DNA of 64,000 nt, from contig NC_026503.1 of the NCBI RefSeq assembly GCF_000182925.2, forward strand, positions 3,410,001-3,474,000, written 5' to 3'. How positions within the stretch are numbered: position 1 is the stretch's first letter; each line of letters opens with the position of its first letter. The notes beneath the pieces were generated by a model that worked only from the letters and a program-made list of their open reading frames with translations, had not been told where the DNA came from and ran no database searches. This DNA comes from Neurospora crassa OR74A. Taxonomy: Eukaryota > Ascomycota > Sordariomycetes > Sordariales > Sordariaceae. Position numbers and translations under genes: made by a program. This document shows positions 1 through 10,918 of this stretch, one piece after another.

Positions 1-1
1 C

Positions 2-778
2 CTCGCTCACGAACTCGAAATCCTGAGAGGCGCCGTGTTTGAGCGGTTCGAGGACTTGTTTGACAAGAAGAGGGAGGAGGGTTTGAAGAAACAGCTGGAT
101 TGCTGTTTTAGGGATTTGAAGGAGTTGCAGGTGGAGGTGAATCATAGGATTTGGAGTGGGAGGTTGAGGCAGCCACTGCAGCCACTCCCGCAGCGACTGC
201 ATCAGCTGGGGATGCCTACAATGGGGGGACTGAATGGTGGAATTCAAGTGAAAGGAAAGGGGAAGGGTAAAGGAAAGGAGACGGAGATTGAGGTTGAGAG
301 TGAAAGCGAGCAGAATGCCCAAGAACAGAGTGCCCTGGACGCCATGGACATGAACCTCAGCACGGGCGTCCAGTTCCAATTTCCCGAATGGCCGGAATTT
401 AACGACGAGGAAATCATGACCATGTTCAAAGAAATGGAGGAGGAGTTACTGGAGGAGCCGGTCAACTGGGAGGAGATTCTGAAAGCCGAGGCCACGAACG
501 AGGAGGCCCAGGCGATGGGTGTTGTGAAGAGGGAGCAGGAGGGCGATAAAATGCAGCTGGACGACGTCGAAGAAACAGAGACTGTGAAGGGAGACCAAAC
601 TAAGAAACAAGCTGACGAGGAGAGAATGGAGGAGGATGTGGATACGAAGGAGCCCGAGGAAAGTGTATGGAGCGAGGAATCTGGAGGTGTTGACTGGAGG
701 GCATATCTGCCTTCAGCGCACCCGTGCGACCCAGGCGCGCGTACAAGCTGGCATTGTGCGTGGGGTCGGAGGCAGTAG
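2..778 (+). CDS. 3' part of an acidic protein of unknown function (partial, runs off left edge)
   Basis: An open frame enters from the left edge and stops at 776-778, giving about 258 residues. There is no in-frame ATG near the start (the first plausible initiator is GTG at 35), so the true start or an upstream exon lies outside the window. The first 60 residues look helical and charged (FERFEDLFDKKREEGLKKQL). Next comes a short Lys/Gly run (KGKGKGKGKE), then a long Glu/Asp-rich tail. This resembles a nuclear or chaperone-associated acidic protein, but I recognise no family. The last 25 residues change character, and GTATGG-type donors near 665 mean the 3' end could be spliced differently. 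A G14 homopolymer lies 19 nt after the stop. Confidence 0.45.
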   Translation, partial: LAHELEILRGAVFERFEDLFDKKREEGLKKQLDCCFRDLKELQVEVNHRIWSGRLRQPLQPLPQRLHQLGMPTMGGLNGGIQVKGKGKGKGKETEIEVESESEQNAQEQSALDAMDMNLSTGVQFQFPEWPEFNDEEIMTMFKEMEEELLEEPVNWEEILKAEATNEEAQAMGVVKREQEGDKMQLDDVEETETVKGDQTKKQADEERMEEDVDTKEPEESVWSEESGGVDWRAYLPSAHPCDPGARTSWHCAWGRRQ

Positions 779-1681
779 ATGGTATCTGTGGATCGTGGGG
801 GGGGGGGGGGACTTTTTGTCAGCTAGGTCTGGATCGAAGGGATTGCGGGTAACGAAAAGGATGTGATGCACTTGGTACCTTATCGAAGGAATAGAGGGGA
901 TATCAGAGACGGGATTTGAGGATTGGGGAGTAAAGAGACCGCCAAGAGATATTGGACGATGAAAACGAAACTGACTAGAATCAAGGGTGGCCTGGGTCTC
1001 AACCGACATAGGATATTTACCAAGCTCTTCATTCGCACTACGAGATCTGTGCCGTTCGCCATACCCCTTGTTTGTCCCAAATCTTTTCAAGATGAAATAC
1101 ATAATCTGGTCAGTCGTCTGGGGAGTCCGGTCGTCCCAAGTGGAAGTCAGAGACGTCTGTGTCTCGAACCTGTCATCTAAAGATTGTCACTTGTTCGATC
1201 CAGCTTTTCAACTCAAAATACATGCTCCATCCAACTAAGCTGCAGGTGGAAAAACCCTTTCTGATACCTTAATCTTGAGTCCACCAACGAACCCAGCCCG
1301 AAGCTTGTTGATTCTTACCCGTGAAGAACTTCAAAGACAGCCGAATCACGCCTAAAGCTTGCCGGAACAAGCAACACTGGAAGTCAACGTCTCCAAAGAT
1401 TTCAAGAAGCAACTCACCACCCGCTCATATAATAGGAAACAGTCCAAGACACTTGGAGCGGAACGCAACGATATCCACGAGCCCACTGGATTTGTGATCT
1501 AGAGCTGAATCGTTGTTTGCTGACCTTTCCACTCCATATCGCCCACCGGTAACACAAAAGCCTCTTTCTGCTCCACATCAACAGGTATATAAACCGTCGT
1601 AGAAACCATGACACAGGAGTCTTCGACGGGAAGCTGACATTCCAGATCCCTTCGCCTTTGCATCTTTAACTCGGCAAAACC
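779..1681. other. Intergenic spacer between two plus-strand unknown genes
   Basis: It holds the putative 3' end of the left gene and the promoter of the gene starting at 1682. A run of 14 G lies at 797-810. No ORF here has a credible protein or splice pattern. Confidence 0.5.
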
Positions 1682-2788
1682 ATGTCCCGTCCCCGGCCAC
1701 CACCCCTCCAACTCAACCCCGTACTCCCAACACCACCCGCCACACCCGACAAGCATCAGCACCATCAAGATCTCACCTCGACCTCTCCTAAACAAACCGC
1801 TTGGACACCATTAGAGCCCAAAAGTGTTCGATTCGCTCTACCATTAGCTCAAACTCCCGGGCACAAATCCAAGTTCTCCACGACAGCGACATTCAGAACC
1901 CACCACAGCCAGACGACCAAGGCCAAGTCCAAGAGAATCCCCGCAAAGCCCTACAGCGCTTCGCTCAATCGGCTCATGGTAAGGTATTACGCTCTTGTGC
2001 AATCTCTTTGCGAGCCAGATCTCCCTGAGTCCAAGTTCAAGTCCAAGGTCGCCGGCGACAGGTTCCCTTCAGAAAGCAGGGGCATTCTCGCACCTCCTCC
2101 ATCACCCATCTCCCCCGTTCAAGGCATCCAAATCCAAATCCGACAGCGCAAGCCCCTTCAAGCCATTAGGAGTCTCGCTCACGCCTCGATCTACAAGCCT
2201 TTGACAGCCATAGCGCCTGTGCTTACGCTTCCCTTGTTGCCGAGCCAGGAGGCGGAGAAGGAGGTGAGGAAGGTGCTGAAACGGGCGAAGAAAGGGTTGA
2301 AAATATTAGAAGAGTTGGTTGCCTCTAAGCCGCAGGGTTCAAATTTGGAGTTGGATTTGGATCTGGATCAGAAGATGGGGATTGATGAGATGGATTTGAA
2401 TCGGGAGCTTGCCCATGTTGGGAGTGGTGACCGTATGGACCTCGATCTAAACGGCTCTGGCAGCGCCGACATGCATAGTTTTGGGCCTGGACGACGGCTC
2501 GGAGCTGCGGAGTGTCGGAGGGATTCCCAGAAAATGATGACAAAGGAGAGGGAAATGGAGGCAATCCAGGAAGGTGTGGCCATGATGAGTCTCGAGGAGA
2601 CGCGTGGGCTTCCACATCTGCGTGTACCTGGTCGCAAGGTCGAGGGATTATCGAGCGCTGGGTTCTGTGGGACCGGCGTTAACTGGGAGGGCTTCCAAGG
2701 AGAAGTGTGCGATGACATCGTTGGTCGTAAGGAGCAGGCTCAAGATGAAGCGGTGCTGACTGGCGTGGGCGGGTTGACGAGCGTTTGA
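1682..2788 (+). CDS. Uncharacterised protein, 368 aa
   Basis: A single uninterrupted frame runs from ATG 1682 (context AAACCATGTCC) to TGA 2786-2788. The N-terminal 100 residues are Pro/Thr/Ser-rich and basic, typical of disorder. A more ordered segment at about residues 165-220 (RSLAHASIYKPLTAIAPVLT, then EAEKEVRKVLKRAKKGLKIL) looks like hydrophobic helices followed by a basic amphipathic helix. An acidic Asp/Leu repeat (LELDLDLDQ) follows. No known domain is recognised. A possible in-frame intron start (GTAAGG at about 1980) could shorten the product. It may be a lineage-restricted gene. Support is frame length and a good start context only. Confidence 0.5.
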   Translation: MSRPRPPPLQLNPVLPTPPATPDKHQHHQDLTSTSPKQTAWTPLEPKSVRFALPLAQTPGHKSKFSTTATFRTHHSQTTKAKSKRIPAKPYSASLNRLMVRYYALVQSLCEPDLPESKFKSKVAGDRFPSESRGILAPPPSPISPVQGIQIQIRQRKPLQAIRSLAHASIYKPLTAIAPVLTLPLLPSQEAEKEVRKVLKRAKKGLKILEELVASKPQGSNLELDLDLDQKMGIDEMDLNRELAHVGSGDRMDLDLNGSGSADMHSFGPGRRLGAAECRRDSQKMMTKEREMEAIQEGVAMMSLEETRGLPHLRVPGRKVEGLSSAGFCGTGVNWEGFQGEVCDDIVGRKEQAQDEAVLTGVGGLTSV

Positions 2789-4805
2789 AGACGCGGCCCC
2801 GTTGATGCCGTCCTCGAAGGGTAAAATGCCGAAAGGCGATAGCTAATTGGCTGGCGTAGATGATATATACGCTGAGAGAGTCGTGGAAGATCTGTATTAG
2901 TCAGAAAAACGAGGACAGGATGACGATGAGGATACGAATAAATAGCTGGCAAACCAGAGCGAAGATGAAGGCAGAGGTCGGCACAAAGGAATGAACAGGC
3001 GCATGGCCGCTGGATGCCCTGGCCCAAAGTTCTTTATCAGCTTAGAGGACGATCACCTAGAGTTGGATGTTTGATGAACGGCAATTCATCGTTTTCTCAT
3101 CGAGGGTAGCTCGGACCTTAGTTTCTGGGCTAATGCGAGATTGATGTCTGCATGGAGCTGGGAGTCTAAGACGAACACATCTGAAATAAGCCGCTTTTGC
3201 CGTAACACAAACATCAATACTCACATAGATACATACCTGGCATCACCATAGCTTTCATTCGCTACAATGAAACAAAGGTTCACTAAGAATGACTTTGGCA
3301 AACAGCCAGTTCCTCGAAAGTAGAAGAGTGCAGATGTGTGGGGCTCACCCCTTTTCTTTGTTTACTTGGTCGTTACGTACGTGCCGTACATGGGCATGGG
3401 TTAGGGTTGAATAGGATAGTTAGCGCAATCACCGGCGCCTCACTCGTGTTTCTGGAGACTTACCGCGTTTATTGTTCAAAATTATGCAGGGGAAACAGAA
3501 ATGCATAGTTTAGGACCCGGGACGTTCCCTTGCGTATTCTTCGCCCTGCTAGTAGAGGTGGAAGGGTTTCTTTTCGAGCAGTGTCCGCCAAGCCGATCCT
3601 GAACATCATCACATGCCCCTGGTACTCCGTCCTAGCGGCCATGGGAGAGTTTCCGGAAGCCCACAAAGAGCCCCCGCACTGAAATGGGCGAATATGGGTT
3701 TCCGGTCCCCTACTCAGACGGTGCCAAGCGGTTCGAAAAGGTAGCGTGTTGTTGTTGTGAAAAAAAGCCAAATCGTCATCGTGTGAGGCTGCGGATTGTT
3801 CGAGACCAGGGTGACGCCTGCTCATAGGTGACGATAATGTACCTGATCAGCTGCCATAACGTCAGATCGCTAACGTTCCATCTTTGATGCTGTGCTGAGC
3901 TGGGACAGTAGGCTGATATGACGTGCGAGTTTGTTGTAGATCGACATTTGTGTACACAGGAAAACGGGTGATCTGGAAACTTCAGTCACCAATTCCATGT
4001 TTTCCACATGCGCCGAGAGATTGACATGATCACTATCATGCAGTCACAACCGCATTGGGGAATAAAAAAAAGAGTATCAAAACCTTCTTGTATTTCGCGT
4101 TTCTTAGACTAAGGCACTGCCTTGGTAAGTGCAAACATGCAAAGCATTTAATGATCCGGGAAAACATCGCAATGAATCATCAAGGCACAGGGCAAACCAT
4201 TGAAACCATAACTCCATGAAAGCAGGAAATCCACAAAAGGCAAAGGGAGAGGACAGGGTCGCGAAACGATGGGATGTCGCCGTCCTTCCATGCACGAGGG
4301 TCCTTGGAGTGTAGAGAATCAAAGTGTACGAGTAGTACGGCAAAGTGTTCTTCTTGGCACGATAAAATCCTTCAACACGTGAGCGTAGGTATATGAGCCC
4401 GATGTTGTACACACTGATGCCGTTCAGTCCCCATAGGAAAGGGGATTCAGAAGCGGGGAATCTGTCAGGAAGGGCAGAGACAAAGTTATGCGGTCGGTCT
4501 TGAGTTGCTCGGAGCATGGTATGGGGTGGTGCTGGCTGGAGGGATATCCAATTTCGTGCGTCCATCGGTCGTTCACATATCGAATCGGGGTTAACTGTTT
4601 GCTGTGTGCGCGCCCAGTCGAGAGAGATCGGAGGGTAACCATGTTGTGACTGAATATCAAGAGAGTAAATCGCAACCTTTGAACATCACAATTTCACCGT
4701 GTACGCCGTATAATGGTCATCATGTTGTCTGTCCCGAATGAATGTTTCGTCATTCAGAATGGTATTTCATTTGACGCCTCCCGACAGATGTTGGGTAGAG
4801 GAAAT
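2789..4805. other. Intergenic spacer, 3' flanks
   Basis: This 2-kb spacer lies between the plus-strand unknown gene and the 3' end of minus-strand eL29. A telomere-like GGTTAGGGTT string occurs near 3399-3408. Minus-strand ORFs at 3469-3825 and 4104-4565 have no recognisable domain and no convincing gene structure. I see nothing else. Confidence 0.5.
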
Positions 4806-5241
4806 CTAAGCAGTCTCGCGCTTGCCCTCCTTGAACTCCTTCTGTAAGATGTGTTAGCGAAACACGCTCTTTTGTGGTCTTGTTGCGAATCGGGGATCGA
4901 GGCGTACCAGAGCCTTGGCGGTGCCGTGGAGAGCATGACGATGGTTGCGGCGGAACTTGGGGTCAGTGCCCTTGAGGGAAGGGTATCTGGAAGTCTTAGG
5001 CTTCTTGATACTGTTTTCGTGGAAAGAAATTCGTCAGCATTTCGGGCTCATTCGAGTATCCATCATTATCTTCTCCTCCTCGGTTTTCAAGTGGTGATGC
5101 TGGGGCGGTCGTACCCGTTGCGGTGAGCCTTCCGCGACTGGTTGTGCTGAGACGAGTTCTTGGACTCTGTTAAAAACAATCAGTATTCCATTATTTCGAC
5201 ATGACGATATTCTGACGGCAGAGGCACAACATACTGGCCAT
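4806..5241 (-). CDS. rpl29: 60S ribosomal protein eL29 (RPL29)
   Basis: eL29 is a small basic protein of the cytosolic large ribosomal subunit. Four exons join to 198 nt (65 aa): 5235-5241, 5115-5166, 4908-5010 and 4806-4841. Introns are 68, 104 and 66 nt, all GT-AG. The product begins MAKSKNSSQHNQSRKAHRNG and continues with IKKPKTSRYPSLKGTDPKFR and RRNHRHALHGTAKALKEF, the hallmark eL29 sequence, at the usual fungal length. The first coding exon is only 7 nt (ATG GCC A), so ORF callers miss the gene. An intron right after the start is common in fungal ribosomal protein genes. The joins are unambiguous because each phase fits and the protein is highly conserved. Confidence 0.97.
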
Positions 5242-5779
5242 TGCGACTGATTTCCGGCGTCAAACAAACAGACGATGTTCGGAGGCTGCTGGGGTTGCAA
5301 GGTCAGACAAGCGAGTTTAATTCCTGCGCCAAATGTGGGAGAATTTCCACTGCCCTAATTTGGTGGGAGTGGCTTGTGCGTGGCTGAAGCTCGGTTGCGC
5401 CACACGGCGTTATCACTGCAACTTCCGACGGAGTCGCACTACAGCAACCTGGAGCTGGGTGGAGACATTGAATGGTTTCCTCTTGGCGCGACAACTCCGA
5501 GTCGGCTCTCAGCTTCAACTTTGCCCTGGGCATCTGAATCACAATCACTGTCGGCAAAGATCAAGGCTGAACTCATGAAGGTCTTGCATCCAAGGGATAT
5601 CTATCCGCTCTATATAACCAGGTTCGGCTGAAAGATGAAACCCAAGTGGCAGAAGATTACCGAATTGTGAGTATGTTTCCCCAAACACGACCGCCATCAA
5701 ATGCAGCAGAAATACAGTACAAGCAGAACGTTCAAGTCATGATATGTGCTTTGGTTGTTCAAGAAATGGAAGGGAGCGT
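5242..5779. other. Promoter/5' leader of eL29 and 3' flank of the carrier gene
   Basis: This 538-nt gap lies between two minus-strand genes. It must contain the eL29 promoter and the carrier's 3' UTR. Overlapping short ORFs on both strands (5303-5631) look like chance frames. No specific regulatory motif is certain. Confidence 0.5.
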
Positions 5780-6980
5780 CTACTTGGCGATGACGGGGGA
5801 CGCAACCTTTGCCGCGGCAGCCAAAGCAGCGGCCTTGCCGAGCTGCTGCGACCGAAGCTTCGAAAGGAAGCGCATAAAGAGGATGAACATGAGCTCGACA
5901 CTACAATGCAACATGTCAGTATTTCGCTGCAATGAATATCGTGGACGATTTGTCGTAACGTACCGCTCCTTGGTCATCATCAAGATACCTTGTACTAAAA
6001 AGCCCTTAAGAAGCTGGGGCCCGATACCCTTGAACAAACTCAAAGCGCCCTCGTTCTTGACAATAAACTCCATCACCTCGACGAAGCTCTTGAAAGGCTT
6101 GCCGTTGCGAGCCGCGGGAGGCTTGGATTGCAGGCCTACTTTGGCGACAATGAGGGGCTGGGTGACGATGGTGGCAATCGACTTGGACAATGCGCCAAGA
6201 ACTACAGAACAATTGTTAGCCAAGCATATCGCATAATCCTCCGAGGACTCGAACTTACGGAAAGCCTCCCAGGGCTTCAAGGTGTTCTTTCCAGGGAAAA
6301 GAATATCCTTCAGCCTCTCGTACGCGCCATATGTGATAGCCGGGTTGACAACCAGAACCAAGCTAGCCTTCAAGCCTCTCCAGAGCCCGGTAATGCCATC
6401 CTCGCCCTCGACAACCTCCCGAGCGGTATCGATGATGCCCTTCCTGTCCTCCTTGCTTTGCGTTTGCTGGCGGGTGGTGACGACCGCAACTGGGATGGTG
6501 AAAAGCTGGCCGAGCGCACCGGCAACGGCGCCAAGGGACAACTCAGCGGCCGTCGAGGGGTGGGCGTCCGATTTTTGGTACTGGAGATAAAGCGTGCGGA
6601 CGATCGAATACCAGTAGAAGTAGGCGAAGTTGCTCGACGTGACACCCAGTAGCGCACCGTTCATGCCAGCATAAAGACCCGCAATACCCTCGGCATTTTT
6701 GATCTTGGTGAGGGCGTCCCATGTTCCCTTGTAGTGAACCTCATTGCTGGCCGTAGCCTCTTGCTTTTCAACGTCGGCGGACTTCTTGACTTGGACTTGA
6801 AGTTTTGTCTTGATGCTGCAGTTCTCACAAAGTCAGTGACTGCTAGAGAGAGCGCAAAGAAGAGGGGTGTACACACAGATCAAGTGGGTATACAAGCACG
6901 TTGGCGAAAGCGGCACCAGCAGCGCCGGCCGTGGCCTTCCCCCAGGGGCCCAATTGGGCGGGCTTTGAGTGTGCTGCCAT
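5780..6980 (-). CDS. ant1: Peroxisomal adenine nucleotide carrier (PMP47/Ant1 family, SLC25)
   Basis: This mitochondrial-carrier-family protein is predicted to exchange ATP for AMP across the peroxisomal membrane and so feed fatty-acyl activation. Four exons (6877-6980, 6259-6815, 5964-6201, 5780-5900) give 1020 nt, 339 aa; introns are 61, 57 and 63 nt. All three carrier repeats are visible. Repeat 1 has YPLDLIKTKLQVQV with the classic PxDxxK signature. Repeat 2 has FTIPVAVVTTRQQTQ, like yeast Ant1 in lacking the acidic residue. Repeat 3 has TQPLIVAKVGLQSKPP, again the PMP47/Ant1 form. The N-terminus is MAAHSKPAQLGPWGKATAGA. The first intron uses a GTGTGT donor. Family assignment is firm; the peroxisomal subtype rests on the repeat 2 and 3 motifs. 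The gene is tandem with eL29 on the same strand. Confidence 0.92.
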
Positions 6981-9900
6981 TGTTGACTGTTACTTTGATA
7001 TCTAGAAATACTCTGGACGCTCGGGGCGCGAGTTCGAGGTCGTGGTTCAGACGGAAAGGGTCGCTCGGTGTTGGTTGGCGCAATCGCTGGCTCGAGATCC
7101 CCGCTTATGTCAATGTCGTGTAGGACGGCAGGACCAGTGTATAATTTGGTAGATAGGTATCGCGACAACGGAAAATAAAATGATAAGAGGCAGATGCGAA
7201 TAAGAACAAAAGATGGGGGGTTTTACAATCTCAAAAGTGAAAGGCAAGATAGGCAAGGATATGCGACCGAATGATAACAACACACACGACACAGGGAAGG
7301 AAATCGGTGACGACAAGTTGTACGGACCGACGGGCGCAAGAAGGGGGGCACCCAGGTGGTTTACCTTTACAACGATTTTAGGTTATTTCAGACCGTCCAA
7401 ATGACTTGTACCGAGGCCGGCGGTGGGACTCCGACTTTTTGGCGGTCTCGACGGGGCAACCTCACAAGGGAAGTGGAATCCAGTCCAGTATGTATGTATG
7501 TACGTGGGAAAGTGGAATGGAAAGCAATCACCCAGAAACTTTTCAAAGGTCTTGCCCCTCCCCAGAAAAAAGAAGCCAAACGAAGTAACCCCCGTGATGG
7601 ACGATAACCGGATAACCACCGACAACCTCGGCACACCTCCAGTTCCCCAATAAATTTGGAGCAGCCCATCGCTGCGACACGGCAGTGTCTGCTGTTTCGT
7701 TACTTTGCAGAAGGCCGCGGCATCTCCCAGGCAGAGCCACACAGGGACCTTGATGCCCCAATCGGATCGGGTTTTGCGACTTTTGGGGTTCCAGGTTGCG
7801 TTCCCGTCCCCACCATTGCGTCGATAAAGATTCCCCGGATCCCCAGCTTTTCAAGTCATTCAGTTGCGTCTTGCTTCTTCCTGTCTTTTCTTCTTTCAGT
7901 TATCAGATCAGATAAGGCGGCAGGACACCACGACCTCCCATTCGACAACACATTCCACCATGTAAGGGGGCCAATGGGAACGAATTCATATGCAACGTCA
8001 GCGACCGAATTCCAACTCGCTTTTCCCGGGCTCTTTGGATTAAGCAACTTCGTTCTCCAGAGCAAAGCCATACTCGATGGTGCAGTACCGAGGCATCATT
8101 GCGACCGTCTCCATCTGTGGACCTCGCACATAGCACAATGATCCAGTCAACCAGCGATAGCCAGCCTCTAAGCTTTTATACTCGATGTGCTTCTCAGGGA
8201 GGAACTGCTTTCGCCAGGCACTACATAAATCTGGCGAGATCTGGTCGAAAGTTGCCATCAAATTCCTACAAGAGGCTTGGATGGCAAATTATCCTTTGAC
8301 TCCGATCTGAGGGGATCCCCACAAGTGCTGAAACAAAGTTGCGAGCTGAGGAAGAGTTTTGGAACATGAACTCAAACCAAGGATTTCGGTGGGCATTGTT
8401 CTTTAAAGACCATTCAAGGAGTTGACTCTAGGACAGACCGAAGATGCATTTCAAGGGGCATCAGGTTTGTCGGCTTTTGTTCCTCAACCAGACTCTAAGT
8501 TGTCAGAGGGGTTGTGGCCATGGCTTGGAGAGTTGGAAGCGAAGACTGGTTATAACCCTGCGAGACCGTTCTCCGCTGCCATGGCACATCGTTCAAGCGG
8601 TTCTTCCCGCCCGCTCCTCTGGCAACACATCCGAGGATCGTCTTCGGCGAGCCCGGAGGTGCTGATAGAGAAGGACTTGCGCATAGGTTGGTTATTGGTT
8701 AAGGTTTTGCTCCCAAGACATCCGAATGGCGATCATGCCGCAACCAGCAACGTGATTCTTGATATTCAAGATTCCCAAGCCATTCCCATACGGCTGTGAA
8801 GATAGCACTACTATGGCGCTTGTATTCGTCCATCGTGATCTTCGATCAAGTCTTTTGACACACAACGGCGTCCCCGGGTGGCTGAGTAGCCAAGCTTCCA
8901 AGACGGGCATAAGACCAACGATCAAGTTGTGTTGTTCACCGTTCTCACCGTTTCGTCATCCAAGCCATGGTCCTGTACCTATCTGGGCGGACCGTGATTC
9001 ATTCGGGATGCAATTGCATGTCTGGCTTCCTTTGGCGGTGGCCCGATCCCCAAGTCGGCGATCAGGAAACCCGAAGCCCCCCACGTCCCAGCTGAAATCA
9101 TATGCCTGTCACAGTGGAGGCTCTCTCGGCACCGCCAACCGGGCAATTGAAGGAGCACCCGGCGATCAGGTTGAAGAGAACTTTGTTGGCCCAGGAACGC
9201 ATGCCGAGGCCGCTAAAGGCACTCGAACTAAAGGCCGCAATGCCCCACCATGGCCTCATGGCATGATGCGACGGGAGGCTCCAGGTCCAGGGCGCAGGAA
9301 CAGCAGATCCCCTCATCCCGTCACTGCCCGTGGCGGGGCTCTTGCATCGCTGTCCGTTCCTGATGTCAGTTTGTACCTTATCGGCCGATGCGGGGTACCG
9401 TCGGTGCTGTTTTGACAGCGTTGACTTCAGTACTTGACATACCTTGATACTTTTCGGAAAAGGGGAATTGTAAGGTTGAGAAACAATACACATGACGAGT
9501 AGCTGTAGTAGCTTGAGATATTGGGCTTTTTCCATTCCACTTCCCAGTTCCAAACTCTTCGAAATGACCCTGGGGGGTTTCAAACTGACTCGTCCGCCAT
9601 ATCTGCTTTTGTCATCCAAGAAAGACCCAAGCAAGCGTCAACTCTTTTTCATCGCCCTCCCAGCCCCCGACTTCGTCACTTCCACTTGGACCAACCCCGT
9701 CTCCAACTCCAACTCACGATTCACCAGTGATATGGCCAACCTCTGCACGCCAAGGTTCCAGTGATGGAAAAGGTAGGGATCTCGTTTCCCAGATAGGCCG
9801 GTAGGGCTTCCCCTGTCTCACCCGCCACGCCGTCCGTCCTGCAGCACAACGGCATTCACTCCGACGTGAAAGCGAGGCCCATGTACTGCGTACTCCGACT

Positions 9901-10918
9901 TGTGCGCGATTCCAAACGGCCTGTGTGGGGTCAAGGTCTAACTCGCCTCCGGCAACCCAGATCAGTAGTTAGGATTAGGGTTAGTCGCGGAGACTCAGGA
10001 GTGGCCGTTTAGAGGCACCCCGCGTGTGAATGTGACGGAATTGAGCGCTTCAAAATACACTAGGTGGGTTTGGACACTCATTGTCGTTCATTGTTCAAAT
10101 GATGAGACTCGGTGACGGTTGCTGGCGCGCAAAGTCAATGCCAAGCTTGGGGTCTTTGGCTAGAGCTTGGCTGTCAGTTCCCTATCGGTTTGGCCCCACA
10201 CTGAAAGGCAGTTTGGAATCACCTCAAGCACAGTCGGATTATCCGAGACGAGGAATGGACTTTTGCCAGAATCTCCACCGACACTGTTGGCACCACCGCG
10301 GAATGTTGCACCGCCCTGAGCTGGCTCGGGTTCCGCAAACCTCAGAGCCGGGGATACCTCCTGCAGGACGACCCGTCGGTGCCCCATTTGGGAATCCAAG
10401 TGCACAGAAGAACGGGCCGTTTACATGTTCGGCTTCCACGGCCAAGAGCTCAACATCCGGTGTGCTGGAGTCGATGCCAAAGACGGATGGACATTCGCTG
10501 CAGCCAAGAATCACATCAAGGCGGCGTCCCCAGTTTCAGCAAGTGGAAGCTCGATACACGAGGTCGTTGTCTGGGATCCCGTTCCTTTTCGCAAAATATA
10601 CTTAGTACGTTATTGAGCAATCGAGCCTCTTCATTCGTCGTTTTTGATCCTGTCCTTGATTCGACCTCGACAAGAGAATTAGAACACTAGTCTGACTAGT
10701 CTACGCTACTCATTTGATCCGTGTCATCTATCCATCCACATTTGCTGTCATCTGGATCCCAGTCGGCCTTCGTCCTTAACATTGCCTTTATATATACTTC
10801 AAACCCATATTCCGCAATAGTCCGCCCACCTGCGGTCCCAGGAGAGGACTCGAGGACTGGGCATCCCAAATTATGCATACAAGTCTTACTACACCATTAT
10901 CCTTCCACAAGTGTCACG
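6981..10918. other. Long spacer with broken coding-like patches
   Basis: This holds the carrier promoter (near 6981-7300) and the palB promoter/5' leader (roughly 10000-10918). Between them are ORFs up to about 220 codons on both strands (8759-9415 plus, 9098-9634 minus, 10081-10605 plus), but none shows a domain or a consistent exon series. A telomere-like string occurs at 9969-9984. Two PacC-type GCCAAG hexamers occur at 10140-10145 and, inverted, 10166-10171. It could hold a decayed gene or a noncoding transcript. Confidence 0.45.
10140..10171. promoter_or_regulatory. Possible PacC-type sites upstream of palB
   Basis: GCCAAG at 10140-10145 and its reverse complement CTTGGC at 10166-10171 match the fungal PacC/Rim101 core GCCARG. 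They lie about 750 nt upstream of the PalB start. PalB acts upstream of PacC, so feedback would make sense. Hexamers occur by chance about this often, so this is only a candidate. Confidence 0.2.

Noticed and set aside
4104-4565. 153-codon minus-strand ORF
   Set aside because: Composition is not protein-like for a known family and no partner exons were found; it probably lies downstream of eL29.
9098-9634. 178-codon minus-strand ORF
   Set aside because: No domain, no splice continuation, and an overlapping plus-strand ORF of similar length; cannot be told from chance.
9969-9984. Telomere-like TTAGG-ATTAGGG-TTAG string
   Set aside because: Too short for an interstitial telomere; such boxes occur by chance or as promoter motifs.
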